The notes: generated from the sequence alone by a model not told the origin. Positions 27,141 to 37,767 are shown, numbered from the stretch's first letter. The stretch: DNA of 64,000 nucleotides from Hymenobacter mellowenesis (GCF_030581005.1 NZ_JAUQSX010000001.1:682001-746000), one strand, 5' to 3'. Program-made: numbers and translations.

Positions 27141-28240
27141 TAATCGGCCAAGCCGTTGCGGAGCGAATACACCTCCCGGAAGCCTTGCGCAAATAGCTGC
27201 TGCGCGGCTTTCTGGCTGCGCGTGCCGCCGGCACAATGCACCACCACCGGCACTTCAGGCGAGAGCTCACCGAGCTTTTCCCCTAGCTGTCCCAGCGGAA
27301 TCAGCACGCCGCCAATGTTGTGCCGGGCCGCCTCATGCGGCTCCCGCACATCGAGCAGCTGCAGCGGCCGGCCGCTTTGCTGCCAGGCCTTCAGGTCGTC
27401 GGCCGAGATTTCGGGGGCGCGTTGCGGCGCGGCGGCCATTGGCGCCTCGCCGCAAAATGCCGCGTAGTCGGGTGCCAATTCGGTGAGCTGCTGGTGGGCC
27501 GCCACCGCCCGGAACTTGATGCTTTGGAAGCGCATGCCCAGGGCATCGACCAGCAGCAGGCGGCCGCTCAGCACCTCGCCCAGCTCCAGAATAATTTTCA
27601 GCGCTTCCGTTGCCTGCATGGTGCCCACTAGGCCCGGCAGCACCCCCAGCACGCCGATTTCGGCGCAGCTAGGGGCGTCGCCCGGCGCGGGCGGCTCTGG
27701 GTAGAGGCAGCGGTAGGTGGGGCCGTTTTGGTAATTGAAAACCGACACCTGCCCCTCAAACTTGAAAATGGCCCCAAACACCAACGGCTTACCGAGGATG
27801 ACGCAGGCATCATTCACGAGGTAGCGTGTGGCGAAGTTGTCGGAACAATCCACCACGATGTCGTAGCCGGCAAACAGCGTCAACACGTTGTCGCGCGACA
27901 GCAGCGTTTGGTGCGTTTGCAGCATGATGAATGGGTTTTGCGCCGCCAATTTTTCGGCGGCTGCCACGGCTTTGGGCCGGCCCACGTCGGCGGTGGCGTA
28001 GAGCACCTGGCGCTGCAGGTTGCTGTCGTCCACGGTGTCGAAATCGAGCAGGCCCAGCGTGCCCACGCCGGCGGCGGCCAGGTACTGCAGCACCGGGCAG
28101 CCCAGGCCGCCGCAGCCCACCACCAACACGCGGGCCGTTTTCAGGCGCTGCTGGCCCGCCAGGCCAATTTCGGGCAGCAGCAGGTGGCGGCTGTAGCGGT
28201 TGGTTTCGGCGGAGGAAAGCGGGAGGTCGGCAGGAATCAT
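27137..28240 (-). CDS. ThiF/MoeB family adenylyltransferase with C-terminal rhodanese domain
   Basis: 367 residues. The E1-like domain (1-250) has RYSRHLLLPEIG, the nucleotide-binding VLVVGCGGLGCPVLQYLAAAG, DFDTVDDSNLQRQ, and DCSDNFATRYLVNDAC. The rhodanese domain (about 275-367) carries the sulfur-accepting cysteine in VVHCAGGTRSQKAA. As last gene of the thiamine operon it most likely adenylates the C-terminal Gly-Gly of ThiS and delivers sulfur; MoeB activity is possible as well. The zinc-binding CxxC pairs of E. coli MoeB/ThiF are not conserved: the first position reads TYRC and the second pair is absent around FRAVAAHQQL. The active site is otherwise complete. Confidence 0.88.
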   Translation of the reverse strand: MIPADLPLSSAETNRYSRHLLLPEIGLAGQQRLKTARVLVVGCGGLGCPVLQYLAAAGVGTLGLLDFDTVDDSNLQRQVLYATADVGRPKAVAAAEKLAAQNPFIMLQTHQTLLSRDNVLTLFAGYDIVVDCSDNFATRYLVNDACVILGKPLVFGAIFKFEGQVSVFNYQNGPTYRCLYPEPPAPGDAPSCAEIGVLGVLPGLVGTMQATEALKIILELGEVLSGRLLLVDALGMRFQSIKFRAVAAHQQLTELAPDYAAFCGEAPMAAAPQRAPEISADDLKAWQQSGRPLQLLDVREPHEAARHNIGGVLIPLGQLGEKLGELSPEVPVVVHCAGGTRSQKAAQQLFAQGFREVYSLRNGLADY

Positions 28241-28253
28241 CAGGATGAAAATT

Positions 28254-28362
28254 GAACGTCATGCAGAGCGTAGCGAAGCATCTCGCCTGCCAACACTAAA
28301 CTGTTTTTCAACGATTGAGTTACTACCCCAAGCGAGATGCTTCGCTGCGCTCTGCATGACGG
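28254..28362. repeat. REP-like inverted repeat, family A2, inside the thi operon
   Basis: Arms beginning GAACGTCATGCAGAGCGTAG and running to AAGCATCTCGC are complementary with minor differences. It fills the 129-base spacer between thiH and the thiF-like gene. Confidence 0.9.
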
Positions 28363-28369
28363 CCTTTTT

Positions 28370-29491
28370 CTAGCGGCTCGGCCCCACCAACGTGGCATCC
28401 CAGTCCTTCCACACCGGTTCGTAGCCCTGACGGCGCAGCATGGCGGCAATCTCGGCGGGGCTGCGCTCGTCCGAAATCTCGAACTGCTCCAGCGACTCCG
28501 GCGCCACCGCGTAGCCACCCGGGTTGGTCTTCGAGCCCGCGCTGATGCTGGTGATGCCCAGCTTCACCACATGGTCGCGGAAAACCGGGCTTTCGCGGGT
28601 CGAAATCGATAGCTCTACCTCCTCGTTCAGCAGCCGGTAGGCGCAAATCAGCTGCACTAACTCCCGGTCGCTCATCTCCACTTTGGGCTGGAGCAAGCCC
28701 TCGGCCGGCCGCAGGCGCGGAAACGATAGGCTGTACTTGGTTTGCCAGTAAGTGCGTTCCAGGTAATCAAGGTGCAGCGCCGTGTAAAAGCAGTCCGTCC
28801 GCCAGTCTTCCAGCCCGATGAGCACGCCCAGCCCCATCTTGTGGATGCCGGCGCGGCCCAGCCGGTCGGGCGTATCGAGGCGGTAGTTGAAGTTCGACTT
28901 TTTGCCCTTGGGGTGGTGCTTTTTGTAGTCGTCGCGGTGGTAGGTTTCCTGGTACACCAGCACCGTGTTCAGACCCTCGGGAATCAGCCGCTCGTAGTCG
29001 GCCTGGTCGAGCGGCTGCACTTCCAGGGAAAGATGCGCGAAGTGCGGCCGCAGCGTGCGCAGGGCCTTTTCGAGGTAATCCACGCCTACCGTCACGTTGG
29101 CCTCGCCCGTCACCAGCAGCACATGGTCGTAGCCCCAGTCCTTGAGCACGGCCGCTTCCTGTAGCATTTCCACGCTGCTCAGGGTGCGCCGTGCAATCTT
29201 ATTATCGAGGCTGAAACCGCAGTAAGTGCAGATATTCTGGCACTCGTTGCTCAGGTACAGGGGCGCGTACAGCTGCACCGTGTTGCCGAACCGCTTGCGT
29301 GTAAGCCGGTGGCTCAGTTGCGCCATCTGCTCCAGATACGGCGCGGCGGCGGGCGAAATCAGCGCCTTGAAATCCTCCAGCGTGCGGCGCGGCGCGGCCA
29401 GGGCACGCTCCACGTCGGCAGCAGTCTTGGCGTAGATGCTGGCCTTGACGTCGTCCCAGGGCTGGGCTTCGAAGATGGGTTGGAAGCTCAT
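28370..29491 (-). CDS. thiH: 2-iminoacetate synthase ThiH
   Basis: 373 residues. A radical SAM enzyme that cleaves tyrosine to dehydroglycine for the thiazole ring of thiamine, acting with ThiG. The iron-sulfur motif CxxxCxxC is clear in NECQNICTYCGFSLDN. Other ThiH hallmarks are the N-terminal region FQPIFEAQPWDDVKASI, RRTLSSVEMLQEAAVLKDWG, QETYHRDDYKKHHPKG, and the C-terminal ISAGSKTNPGGYA. Presence of ThiH and absence of a glycine oxidase (ThiO) in this operon suggest the tyrosine-dependent route, as in E. coli. It lies between thiG and thiF with palindromic spacers on both sides. Confidence 0.96.
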   Translation of the reverse strand: MSFQPIFEAQPWDDVKASIYAKTAADVERALAAPRRTLEDFKALISPAAAPYLEQMAQLSHRLTRKRFGNTVQLYAPLYLSNECQNICTYCGFSLDNKIARRTLSSVEMLQEAAVLKDWGYDHVLLVTGEANVTVGVDYLEKALRTLRPHFAHLSLEVQPLDQADYERLIPEGLNTVLVYQETYHRDDYKKHHPKGKKSNFNYRLDTPDRLGRAGIHKMGLGVLIGLEDWRTDCFYTALHLDYLERTYWQTKYSLSFPRLRPAEGLLQPKVEMSDRELVQLICAYRLLNEEVELSISTRESPVFRDHVVKLGITSISAGSKTNPGGYAVAPESLEQFEISDERSPAEIAAMLRRQGYEPVWKDWDATLVGPSR

Positions 29492-29493
29492 AA

Positions 29494-29580
29494 TTAGTTG
29501 TCAGTTGCCCGTTGTCAGTTGTTAGCTCTTTCGAACAGCTGTCGGATACTAACAACTGACAACGAGCAACTGACAACTAA
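29494..29580. repeat. REP-like inverted repeat, family C (GTTGTCAGTTG type), inside the thi operon
   Basis: TTAGTTGTCAGTTGCCCGTT on the left and its near complement ending TGACAACTAA on the right fill the whole thiG-thiH spacer. The same family is found between thiC and thiS at 33741. Confidence 0.88.
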
Positions 29581-29583
29581 AAT

Positions 29584-30366
29584 CTACATATCCAGGAACG
29601 CCGTGAGCGGCGAGCTGGCCACTGCCCCGGCGTGCGCCACCGGCGCGGCCAGCCGCGCCTCATAGGCCATTCGGCCGGCCTCCACGGCCATCTTGAAGGC
29701 GGTAGCCATGGCCACCGGGTTGCCGGCCACGGCAATGGCCGTGTTCACCAGCACAGCATCGGCGCCCATTTCCAGGGCCGCCGCCGCATGCGAGGGCGCG
29801 CCGATGCCGGCATCCACCACCACCGGCACCTTGCTTTGGCCGATGATGATTTCTAAGAATTCGCGCGTCAGCAGGCCCTTATTCGAGCCGATGGGTGAGC
29901 CTAGCGGCATCACAGCCGCCACGCCCACTTCCTCCAGGCGCTTGCAAAGCACCGGGTCGGCGTGGATGTAGGGCAGCACCACGAAACCCAGCTTCACCAG
30001 CTCCTCGGCCGCTTTCAGGGTTTCGATGGGGTCAGGCAGCAGGTACTTGGGGTCGGGGTGGATTTCGAGCTTGAGCCAATTGGTTTTCAAGGCCTCGCGG
30101 GCCAGTTGAGCGGCAAAAACGGCCTCCCGGGCAGTGCGCACGCCGGAGGTATTGGGCAGCAGGCTGAATTGCGGATGCGACAGGTGGCGCAGGATGTCAT
30201 CCTCCACGGCGGCCACGTCCACCCTCTTCAGGGCCACCGTCACCAATTCAGAGCCCGACGCTAAAAGCGCTTCTTCCATGAGCTCCGACGAGCTAAATTT
30301 GCCCGTGCCGGTAAACAGTCGGGAGCTAAATGTGCGGTCAGCAATGACCAAATTCTTGTTTAACAT
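29584..30366 (-). CDS. thiG: Thiazole synthase ThiG
   Basis: 260 residues, standard length. It condenses deoxyxylulose 5-phosphate, dehydroglycine and ThiS thiocarboxylate into the thiazole phosphate. Visible family blocks are [29 protein letters not shown] (with the Schiff-base lysine region), [53 protein letters not shown], and [19 protein letters not shown] followed by [11 protein letters not shown]. It follows thiE by only five bases, so the two are tightly co-translated. Confidence 0.97.
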   Translation of the reverse strand: MLNKNLVIADRTFSSRLFTGTGKFSSSELMEEALLASGSELVTVALKRVDVAAVEDDILRHLSHPQFSLLPNTSGVRTAREAVFAAQLAREALKTNWLKLEIHPDPKYLLPDPIETLKAAEELVKLGFVVLPYIHADPVLCKRLEEVGVAAVMPLGSPIGSNKGLLTREFLEIIIGQSKVPVVVDAGIGAPSHAAAALEMGADAVLVNTAIAVAGNPVAMATAFKMAVEAGRMAYEARLAAPVAHAGAVASSPLTAFLDM

Positions 30367-30371
30367 AATAA

Positions 30372-30995
30372 TTAAACAGGTTTTACAGCGGGTAATTCAC
30401 TGACGAACAGACGCGCAGCTTCCGTTGGATTTTCCGCCCCGCCAATGGCGCCGGATACCGCCACGCCGTGCAGCCCTGTCGCCAACAGCGCGGCCACGTC
30501 CTCCAAAGCAATGCCGCCAATGCCGATAACCGGCACCGTGATGCCGGCCGCCTGGCACTGCCGCATGATTTCGGTGTAGCCCGCAAGGCCCAGAATCGGG
30601 CTCAATTTCTCCTTGGTGCTCGTGAAGCGAAAGGGCCCCAGCCCCACGTAATCGACGCCGGCCGCGGCCAAGTGCTGCACGTCGGCAAAGGTGTTGGCCG
30701 TGCCGCCGATGATGGCTTTCGGGCCCAGCATTTCGCAGGCCTCGGCGGGCGGCAGGTCTTGCTGGCCCAAGTGCACGCCGTCGGCCCCGATTTCCCGGGC
30801 CAGCGCGGGGTTGTCGTTGATGATGAGCGTGGCGCCGTAGCGGTGGGCAACGGCCAGCGTATCAAGCGCCAGCTGCTTCCAGATGGCCGGCGGCTGGTTT
30901 TTCACCCGCAATTGCACCCAGTGCACCCCGCCCTGGCAGGCCAACTCGGCCGCTTCGGCGCTGGTGGTGATGTAGTGAAGCGCGTTGATTTTCAT
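30372..30995 (-). CDS. thiE: Thiamine phosphate synthase ThiE
   Basis: 207 residues. It joins hydroxymethylpyrimidine diphosphate and thiazole phosphate. Signatures are [82 protein letters not shown] and [18 protein letters not shown]. It lies six bases from thiD and five from thiG. A second, diverged family member is encoded at 26532-27140. Confidence 0.96.
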   Translation of the reverse strand: MKINALHYITTSAEAAELACQGGVHWVQLRVKNQPPAIWKQLALDTLAVAHRYGATLIINDNPALAREIGADGVHLGQQDLPPAEACEMLGPKAIIGGTANTFADVQHLAAAGVDYVGLGPFRFTSTKEKLSPILGLAGYTEIMRQCQAAGITVPVIGIGGIALEDVAALLATGLHGVAVSGAIGGAENPTEAARLFVSELPAVKPV

Positions 30996-31001
30996 AATGG
31001 A

Positions 31002-31763
31002 TTAGCTTTTCGAATGGTAGCCCAGCAGTGTGTCGTTGCTAGCCAGAAATTCGGTGGTATAGTCCTTGGCGGCCTCGCAGGCATCGACCAGCGTTTCGCC
31101 CTTGGCCAGATTGGCCAGTACCGCGGCCGAGAGTACACAGCCGCTGCCGTGCTTCTCGCCGTGCGCCAGCCGCGCCACCGAAAACGAGTCCCATTTGCCG
31201 CGGGTATAGAGTACATCAGTCGATAATTCGCCGGTGTCGTGGCCTCCTTTCAGCAGCACCGGGCAGAAGTTGCTCACGACTTGCGCCGCGACTTCGGCCG
31301 ATGCTTCACTGGGCCACATGCGCAGCATTTCGGGCTTGTTGGGGGTCACGAGGGCCATTTCGGCGCATAGGGCCTGCATCAGCTGGCGGTCGGTTCGGCG
31401 GTGGAACTCGTAGCCGGCCGAGGCCTTGAGCACCGGGTCCCACACGATTTGCAGCTTTGGGTTCTGCATCTTCAGCCAGCCTACCAGCTCCAGCAGCTGC
31501 GGCAGGCTCTCGACCAAGCCGACTTTGATAAAATCGACTTTGAAACGGGCAAATAGCACCCGAATCTGCTCCCGGATTTCCGCCGCTGGCACCCAGTTCA
31601 CGCGCTCAAACGACACGTCATTTTGCACGGTGAGGGCCGTGCACACGCCCAGCCCATACACGCCGTGGCCCTCGAACGTTTTCACGTCGGCGAGCAGGCC
31701 GGCGCCCGCGCTGGGGTCGAAGCCGGCAATGCTGAGGGCGTAGGGGCGGAAGGATTGGGACAT
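31002..31763 (-). CDS. thiD: Hydroxymethylpyrimidine/phosphomethylpyrimidine kinase ThiD
   Basis: 253 residues of the ribokinase-like fold. It phosphorylates HMP and HMP phosphate for thiamine synthesis. Blocks include LSIAGFDPSAGAGLLADVKT, GVYGLGVCTALTVQND, DFIKVGLVESLPQ, and the C-terminal ATP site HGEKHGSGCVLSAAVLANLA with the GSGC catalytic loop. The middle (LVTPNKPEMLRMWP) is slightly unusual for ThiD but consistent with Bacteroidota members. A family B palindrome separates it from thiC upstream. Confidence 0.93.
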   Translation of the reverse strand: MSQSFRPYALSIAGFDPSAGAGLLADVKTFEGHGVYGLGVCTALTVQNDVSFERVNWVPAAEIREQIRVLFARFKVDFIKVGLVESLPQLLELVGWLKMQNPKLQIVWDPVLKASAGYEFHRRTDRQLMQALCAEMALVTPNKPEMLRMWPSEASAEVAAQVVSNFCPVLLKGGHDTGELSTDVLYTRGKWDSFSVARLAHGEKHGSGCVLSAAVLANLAKGETLVDACEAAKDYTTEFLASNDTLLGYHSKS

Positions 31764-31772
31764 GGGGTTGAA

Positions 31773-31849
31773 TGTAGCGTGGACTCTGCGAGTCCGCGTT
31801 TGACGGAAAGATGTTCGTTCACACGCGGACTCGCAGAGTCCACGCTACA
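31773..31849. repeat. REP-like inverted repeat, family B, inside the thi operon
   Basis: A perfect 27-base arm starting TGTAGCGTGGACTCTGCGAG (31773-31799) is complemented at 31823-31849. It fills the spacer between thiC and thiD. Confidence 0.93.
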
Positions 31850-31855
31850 TCGTTT

Positions 31856-34058
<2,203 letters not shown>

Positions 34059-34149
34059 GGCAACCGGGGCAGGTGGCAGTGAAATCAGTCCATAAACAAT
34101 AGGGGTGCCGACGACGGACTACCCCATGGGCAGCCGCGAGCGGACCAGT

Positions 34150-34231
34150 ACTTTTCCCTTCGCCGGTATTAGCCGGAATCAGGTTCCAAGGGTATTATCT
34201 CAGCCGCGCCGAAGCGAAGCACCCCTAAAGT
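34150..34231 (-). promoter_or_regulatory. TPP (THI-box) riboswitch controlling the thiamine operon
   Basis: Read on the minus strand, the conserved segments appear in order: AGGGGTGC, GGCTGAGATAATACCC, GAACCTGATTCCGGCTAATA and CCGGCGAAGGGA. The closing stem P1 pairs ACTTT with AAAGT at the two ends. This binds thiamine pyrophosphate and lowers expression of the downstream genes. Between it and thiS, GGGGT and ACCCC at 34102-34125 could form an expression-platform hairpin. That part lacks a T-run, so control may act on translation start rather than by termination. Confidence 0.95.
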
Positions 34232-34239
34232 TTATGGGC

Positions 34240-34247
34240 CAAATCTA
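34240..34247 (-). promoter_or_regulatory. Promoter -7 element of the thiamine operon (TAGATTTG)
   Basis: CAAATCTA on the plus strand reads TAGATTTG on the minus strand, an exact TAnnTTTG match. A start site about six bases further on would fall at the first base of the riboswitch. No TTG is seen at the expected -33 position. Confidence 0.55.
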
Positions 34248-34270
34248 CGCGCTGGCTGGGAATAATCAGC

Positions 34271-34366
34271 ACGATGTAGGGGCGGGGCCTGCCCCCGCCC
34301 GGGTGGTCGCGCCGCTTCAACGGTGTTGTTCAATGACCGGGCGGGGGCAAGCCCCTCCCCTACGTC
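34271..34366. repeat. REP-like inverted repeat, GC-rich (GTAGGGGCGGGGCCTG type)
   Basis: ACGATGTAGGGGCGGGGCCT at the left, extended by GCCCCCGCCCGG, faces a near complement ending CCCCTCCCCTACGTCGT. It is the only member of this type in the window. It lies in the divergent 391-base region between thiS and the TPR gene. Confidence 0.85.
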
Positions 34367-34381
34367 GTTCCAACATTCACA

Positions 34382-34414
34382 TTGCCCTTCATCGTCCAAA
34401 ATCCAATATCTTCG
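34382..34414 (+). promoter_or_regulatory. Weak candidate promoter for the TPR gene
   Basis: TTG at 34382-34384 and TATCTTCG at 34407-34414 (one mismatch to TAnnTTTG) are separated by 22 bases, slightly too far. The ATG follows 36 bases later. Confidence 0.3.
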
Positions 34415-34449
34415 CTTTCTACGCCCTCTATTCTAATCATCAGCTGGCT

Positions 34450-35526
34450 ATGATGCAAAATACTCTACTTTTTCTCGTGTTACTGGGCCTGCCGTTTGCC
34501 AGTCGCGCTCAGGAGGTCGATACCGTGCGGGCCAGCACCCTGCCCGGCCCGCAGCTGGCCGAAAAAGCCTATAATGCCGGCTTGGCCAGCTTCCAGGCCC
34601 AGCGCTACCCGGCCGCGCTGCAAAGCTTCGACCAGGCCATTGCCGCCAAGCCCGATTTTGCGGCTGCCTATACCAACCGCGCCGCCACCCGCTTCGAGCT
34701 GAAAGACTACCCCCAAGCCCAGGCCGATTACGACCAGGCCCTGAAGCTGGAGCCCGGCAGCTACGCCAGCTACTTCGGCCGCGCCCGCGCCCAGGAAGCC
34801 CAGAACCGCCTCGCGGAGGCCGAAACCGACTACTCCGAAGCCGTGAAGGCCAAGCCCGACTACGCCCCCGCCTGGTACAACCGCGGCGTGCTGCGCTTCG
34901 AAAAAGGCGATTACCAGGCCGCCCGCGACGATTTCGACGGTGCCCTAAAGGCCGACCCCAAGCTAGCTTACGCCTACCACGACCGCGCCAGCGCCCAGCA
35001 GAAGCTCGGCAACTTTGCCGCCGCCGCGCAGGACTACACCCAGGCCCTGGCCCTGCAGCCCGACCTGCTGCCCGCCCTGCTCAATCGCGCCGCCGCCGAG
35101 CGCCGCACCGGCCAGCTGCCCCAGGCCCTGAAAGACTACGACGCTTACCTAGCGAAGAAAACCGACAACGCCCTGGCCTACACCAACCGCGGCAGCGCCC
35201 GCTTCGAAAATAAGGACTACGCCGGCGCCATTGCCGATTTCGGCCAGGCCCTGCAGCTCGACCCGAAGTACGCCTACGCCTGGAACAACCGCGCCGCCGC
35301 CCTGCTCAAGCAGGAAAAGTACGCCGACGCGGCTTCCGACGCCAGCCAGGCCATCCAGCTAAAACCCGACTACGCCGAGGCCTACCTCAACCGCGGCCAC
35401 GCCCGCGAAATGCTCCGCCAGGCCGACGAAGCCTGCCAGGACTGGCGTCGGGCCGCTGAGCTGGGCCTCACGGTGGGCAACCAGTATGCGGCGGCGGCCG
35501 GCTGCGTGGGCGAGGCGGCAGAGTAA
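34450..35526 (+). CDS. Secreted tetratricopeptide-repeat protein
   Basis: 358 residues from the ATG at 34450 with signal peptide MMQNTLLFLVLLGLPFASRA. A much longer ORF from 34105 would read through the riboswitch complement and a palindrome and was rejected. The mature part is about eight to nine TPR units (YNAGLASFQAQRYPAALQSF, AYTNRAATRFELKDYPQAQA, AWYNRGVLRFEKGDYQAARD and so on) ending near LNRGHAREMLRQADEACQDW. It has no catalytic domain; a periplasmic protein-interaction role is inferred. It lies 130 bases before the PorE-like OmpA gene, with a palindrome between, so a functional link is possible but unproved. Confidence 0.88.
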   Translation: MMQNTLLFLVLLGLPFASRAQEVDTVRASTLPGPQLAEKAYNAGLASFQAQRYPAALQSFDQAIAAKPDFAAAYTNRAATRFELKDYPQAQADYDQALKLEPGSYASYFGRARAQEAQNRLAEAETDYSEAVKAKPDYAPAWYNRGVLRFEKGDYQAARDDFDGALKADPKLAYAYHDRASAQQKLGNFAAAAQDYTQALALQPDLLPALLNRAAAERRTGQLPQALKDYDAYLAKKTDNALAYTNRGSARFENKDYAGAIADFGQALQLDPKYAYAWNNRAAALLKQEKYADAASDASQAIQLKPDYAEAYLNRGHAREMLRQADEACQDWRRAAELGLTVGNQYAAAAGCVGEAAE

Positions 35527-35537
35527 GCCGAGCGCCG

Positions 35538-35613
35538 TGTAGCGTGGACTCTGCGAGTCCGCGCCCAGGCGAACGACCCCAGCAATGCACGGACTCGCAG
35601 AGTCCACGCTACA
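35538..35613. repeat. REP-like inverted repeat, family B
   Basis: TGTAGCGTGGACTCTGCGAG with four further bases (35538-35561) is perfectly complemented at 35590-35613. It lies between the TPR gene and the OmpA-family gene. Confidence 0.93.
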
Positions 35614-35656
35614 AGCAGCCCGCGCCTCGCATCAGAACAATCAATACGTATTTACC

Positions 35657-37711
35657 ATGCCTTTCCGCCTATTCCTCCTGCTCCTACTCAGCGTCGCCCT
35701 GCCCGCCGCCGCCCAGAGCGTCGCCTTCACCAAAGACAACTTCAGCGACAACAAGGACGGCCTGCGCGAAGCCAACCGCGAGCTGAAGGACGGCGACACC
35801 GAATACCGCGCCGACCCGCCGCGCTACGCCGCCGCCCTGCCGCACTACCTGGCCGCCCAGCAGTTCAACCCCAACAATGCGGCCCTGAACGTGAAAATCG
35901 GCGACTGCTACTTGCACTCGCCCACCAAAACCGCCGCCCTCCCCTACCTGCAAAAGGCGGCCAGGCTGGATGCCACGGCTGATGCGCGCACGCATTTCCT
36001 GCTGGCCCGGGCCCTGCACCTGAGCGGCAAGTGGCGCGAGGCCCTAGCCGAGTACCAGCAGGCCCAGCCCGTTGGTGGCAACACCCGCAACGGCGACGCC
36101 GAAACCATCACGGCCACCGACTTGCAGCGCTACGTGCAGCAGTGCCGCAACGGCCAGCTGCTGGCCGCCCACCCCACCCGTGTATTTATCGACAATGCCG
36201 GGCCGGAGCTGAACTCGCCGGATTCAGACTACGGCCCGGTAGTGTCGGCCGATGAGTCGACCATTCTGATTACCTCGCGCCGGGCGGGCTCGGTTGGCGG
36301 GAAGAAGGACCCGGAGGGCAACGGCTACTTCGAGGACATCTACCAGGCCTCCTGGCAGGGCAAAAAGTGGAGCCGTGCCGCCAACCTGGGCGCGCCCGTG
36401 AACACCGACGACCACAACGCCACCGTGGGCTTGGCGCCCGATGGCCAGCGCATGCTCGTGTACGTGGGCACCAACGGCGGCGACCTGCTCGAAGCTAACC
36501 TTACCGGCACCACCTGGACCAAGCCCAAGCAGCTCGGCTCGCGCATCAATACCCGAAGCCACGAAACATCGGCCAGCTACTCGCCTGACGGGCGCTGGCT
36601 GTACTTCGTGAGCGACCGGACAGAGGGCAGCCTGGGCGGCTCCGATATCTATAAAGTAGACATGGAAGGCCGCAACCAGCCCGTGAACCTGGGCCCGACC
36701 ATCAACACGGGCGCGGGCGAGGAGGGCGTTTTTATGGCCCCCGATGGCAAGACGCTGTACTTTTCCTCCGAAGGCCACAACTCGATGGGCGGCTACGACA
36801 TCTTCAAATCGGTGTTCGAGAACGGCAAGTGGAGCGAGCCCGAGAACCTGGGCTGGCCCATCAATACGCCCGACGACGACGTGTTTTTTGTGACATCGGC
36901 CTCGGGGCGGCACGGCTACTACAGCAGCGACCGGCCCGGCGGTCTGGGGGCCAAGGACATCTACCGCATCACCTTCCTCGGCCCCGAAAAACCGCCCGTG
37001 CTCAGCCAGGAAGACCAGCTGCTGGCCTCGCGCCTGGCGCCGGTGAAGCAAACCGTGCTGGCGCCCGCCGTGGCCGTGGCCACCGCCCAAGTCACCATCC
37101 TCAAAGGCACCGTGACCGATGCCGCCAGCCAGCAGCCGCTCGACGCCGCCATCGACCTCATCGACAACACCAGCGGCCAGACCATTGCCACCTTCCGCAG
37201 CAACGCCACCTCGGGCCGCTACCTCGTGAGTTTGCCCTCGGGCACCAACTACGGCATCGTGGTGCGGCAGGACGGCTACCTGTTTCACTCCGAAAACTTC
37301 GACCTGCCCGCCGGCGCCGCCTTCGCCGAAGTCATCAAAGACATTCCCCTGAAGAAGCTGGAAGTGGGCACCACCATCGTGCTGCGCAACATTTTCTTCG
37401 ACACCGGCAAGGCCACCCTGCGCCCCGAAAGCACCGCCGAGCTGGAGCGCCTGCAAAAGCTCCTCACCGAAACGCCCGCCCTCCAGCTGGAAATGGCCGG
37501 CCACACCGACGACGTGGGCGAAGCCGCCATGAACCAGGACCTGAGCCAGCGCCGCGCCCAGGCCGTGGTGGCGTATCTGACGCAGCACGGCATCTCCGGT
37601 GCCCGTCTCACGGCCGCCGGCTACGGCGAAACCCGTCCCGAAGTGCCCAACACCAGCAAAGGCAACCGCCAGCTCAACCGCCGTACCGAGTTTAAGGTGA
37701 CGGCTAAGTAG
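35657..37711 (+). CDS. OmpA family protein with TPR, propeller (PD40) and CRD domains, PorE-like
   Basis: 684 residues from the ATG at 35657 with signal peptide MPFRLFLLLLLSVALPAAAQ and no lipobox. Domain order: TPR-like helices (about 60-140: PHYLAAQQFNPNNAALNVKI, HLSGKWREALAEYQQA); a beta-propeller of PD40 type (about 180-440: SYSPDGRWLYFVSDR, MAPDGKTLYFSSEGHNSMGG); a carboxypeptidase-regulatory-like domain (about 480-560: LKGTVTDAASQQPLDAAIDL); and a C-terminal OmpA domain (about 570-684: NIFFDTGKATLRPES, MAGHTDDVGEAAMNQDLSQR). The OmpA part binds peptidoglycan. This order equals that of PorE of the type IX secretion system, although related proteins with other roles exist. Orthology is inferred. 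Confidence 0.88.
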   Translation: MPFRLFLLLLLSVALPAAAQSVAFTKDNFSDNKDGLREANRELKDGDTEYRADPPRYAAALPHYLAAQQFNPNNAALNVKIGDCYLHSPTKTAALPYLQKAARLDATADARTHFLLARALHLSGKWREALAEYQQAQPVGGNTRNGDAETITATDLQRYVQQCRNGQLLAAHPTRVFIDNAGPELNSPDSDYGPVVSADESTILITSRRAGSVGGKKDPEGNGYFEDIYQASWQGKKWSRAANLGAPVNTDDHNATVGLAPDGQRMLVYVGTNGGDLLEANLTGTTWTKPKQLGSRINTRSHETSASYSPDGRWLYFVSDRTEGSLGGSDIYKVDMEGRNQPVNLGPTINTGAGEEGVFMAPDGKTLYFSSEGHNSMGGYDIFKSVFENGKWSEPENLGWPINTPDDDVFFVTSASGRHGYYSSDRPGGLGAKDIYRITFLGPEKPPVLSQEDQLLASRLAPVKQTVLAPAVAVATAQVTILKGTVTDAASQQPLDAAIDLIDNTSGQTIATFRSNATSGRYLVSLPSGTNYGIVVRQDGYLFHSENFDLPAGAAFAEVIKDIPLKKLEVGTTIVLRNIFFDTGKATLRPESTAELERLQKLLTETPALQLEMAGHTDDVGEAAMNQDLSQRRAQAVVAYLTQHGISGARLTAAGYGETRPEVPNTSKGNRQLNRRTEFKVTAK

Positions 37712-37767
37712 CGCGGACTTTGTAGTCCGCAAGTGGATGCAGTTGCGGACTACAAAGTCCGCGCTAC
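37708..37767. repeat. Perfect inverted repeat, family B variant, overlapping the OmpA gene stop
   Basis: GTAGCGCGGACTTTGTAGTC plus CGCAA (37708-37732) is perfectly complemented at 37743-37767. The arm's first four bases include the TAG stop codon of the OmpA gene. Core bases differ from other family B copies (CTTTGTAG instead of CTCTGCGAG) yet pairing is kept. Confidence 0.93.

Noticed and set aside
34105..34449. N-terminal extension of the TPR protein upstream of 34450
   Set aside because: It would read through the complement of the riboswitch and a GC-rich palindrome; the signal peptide starts at 34450.
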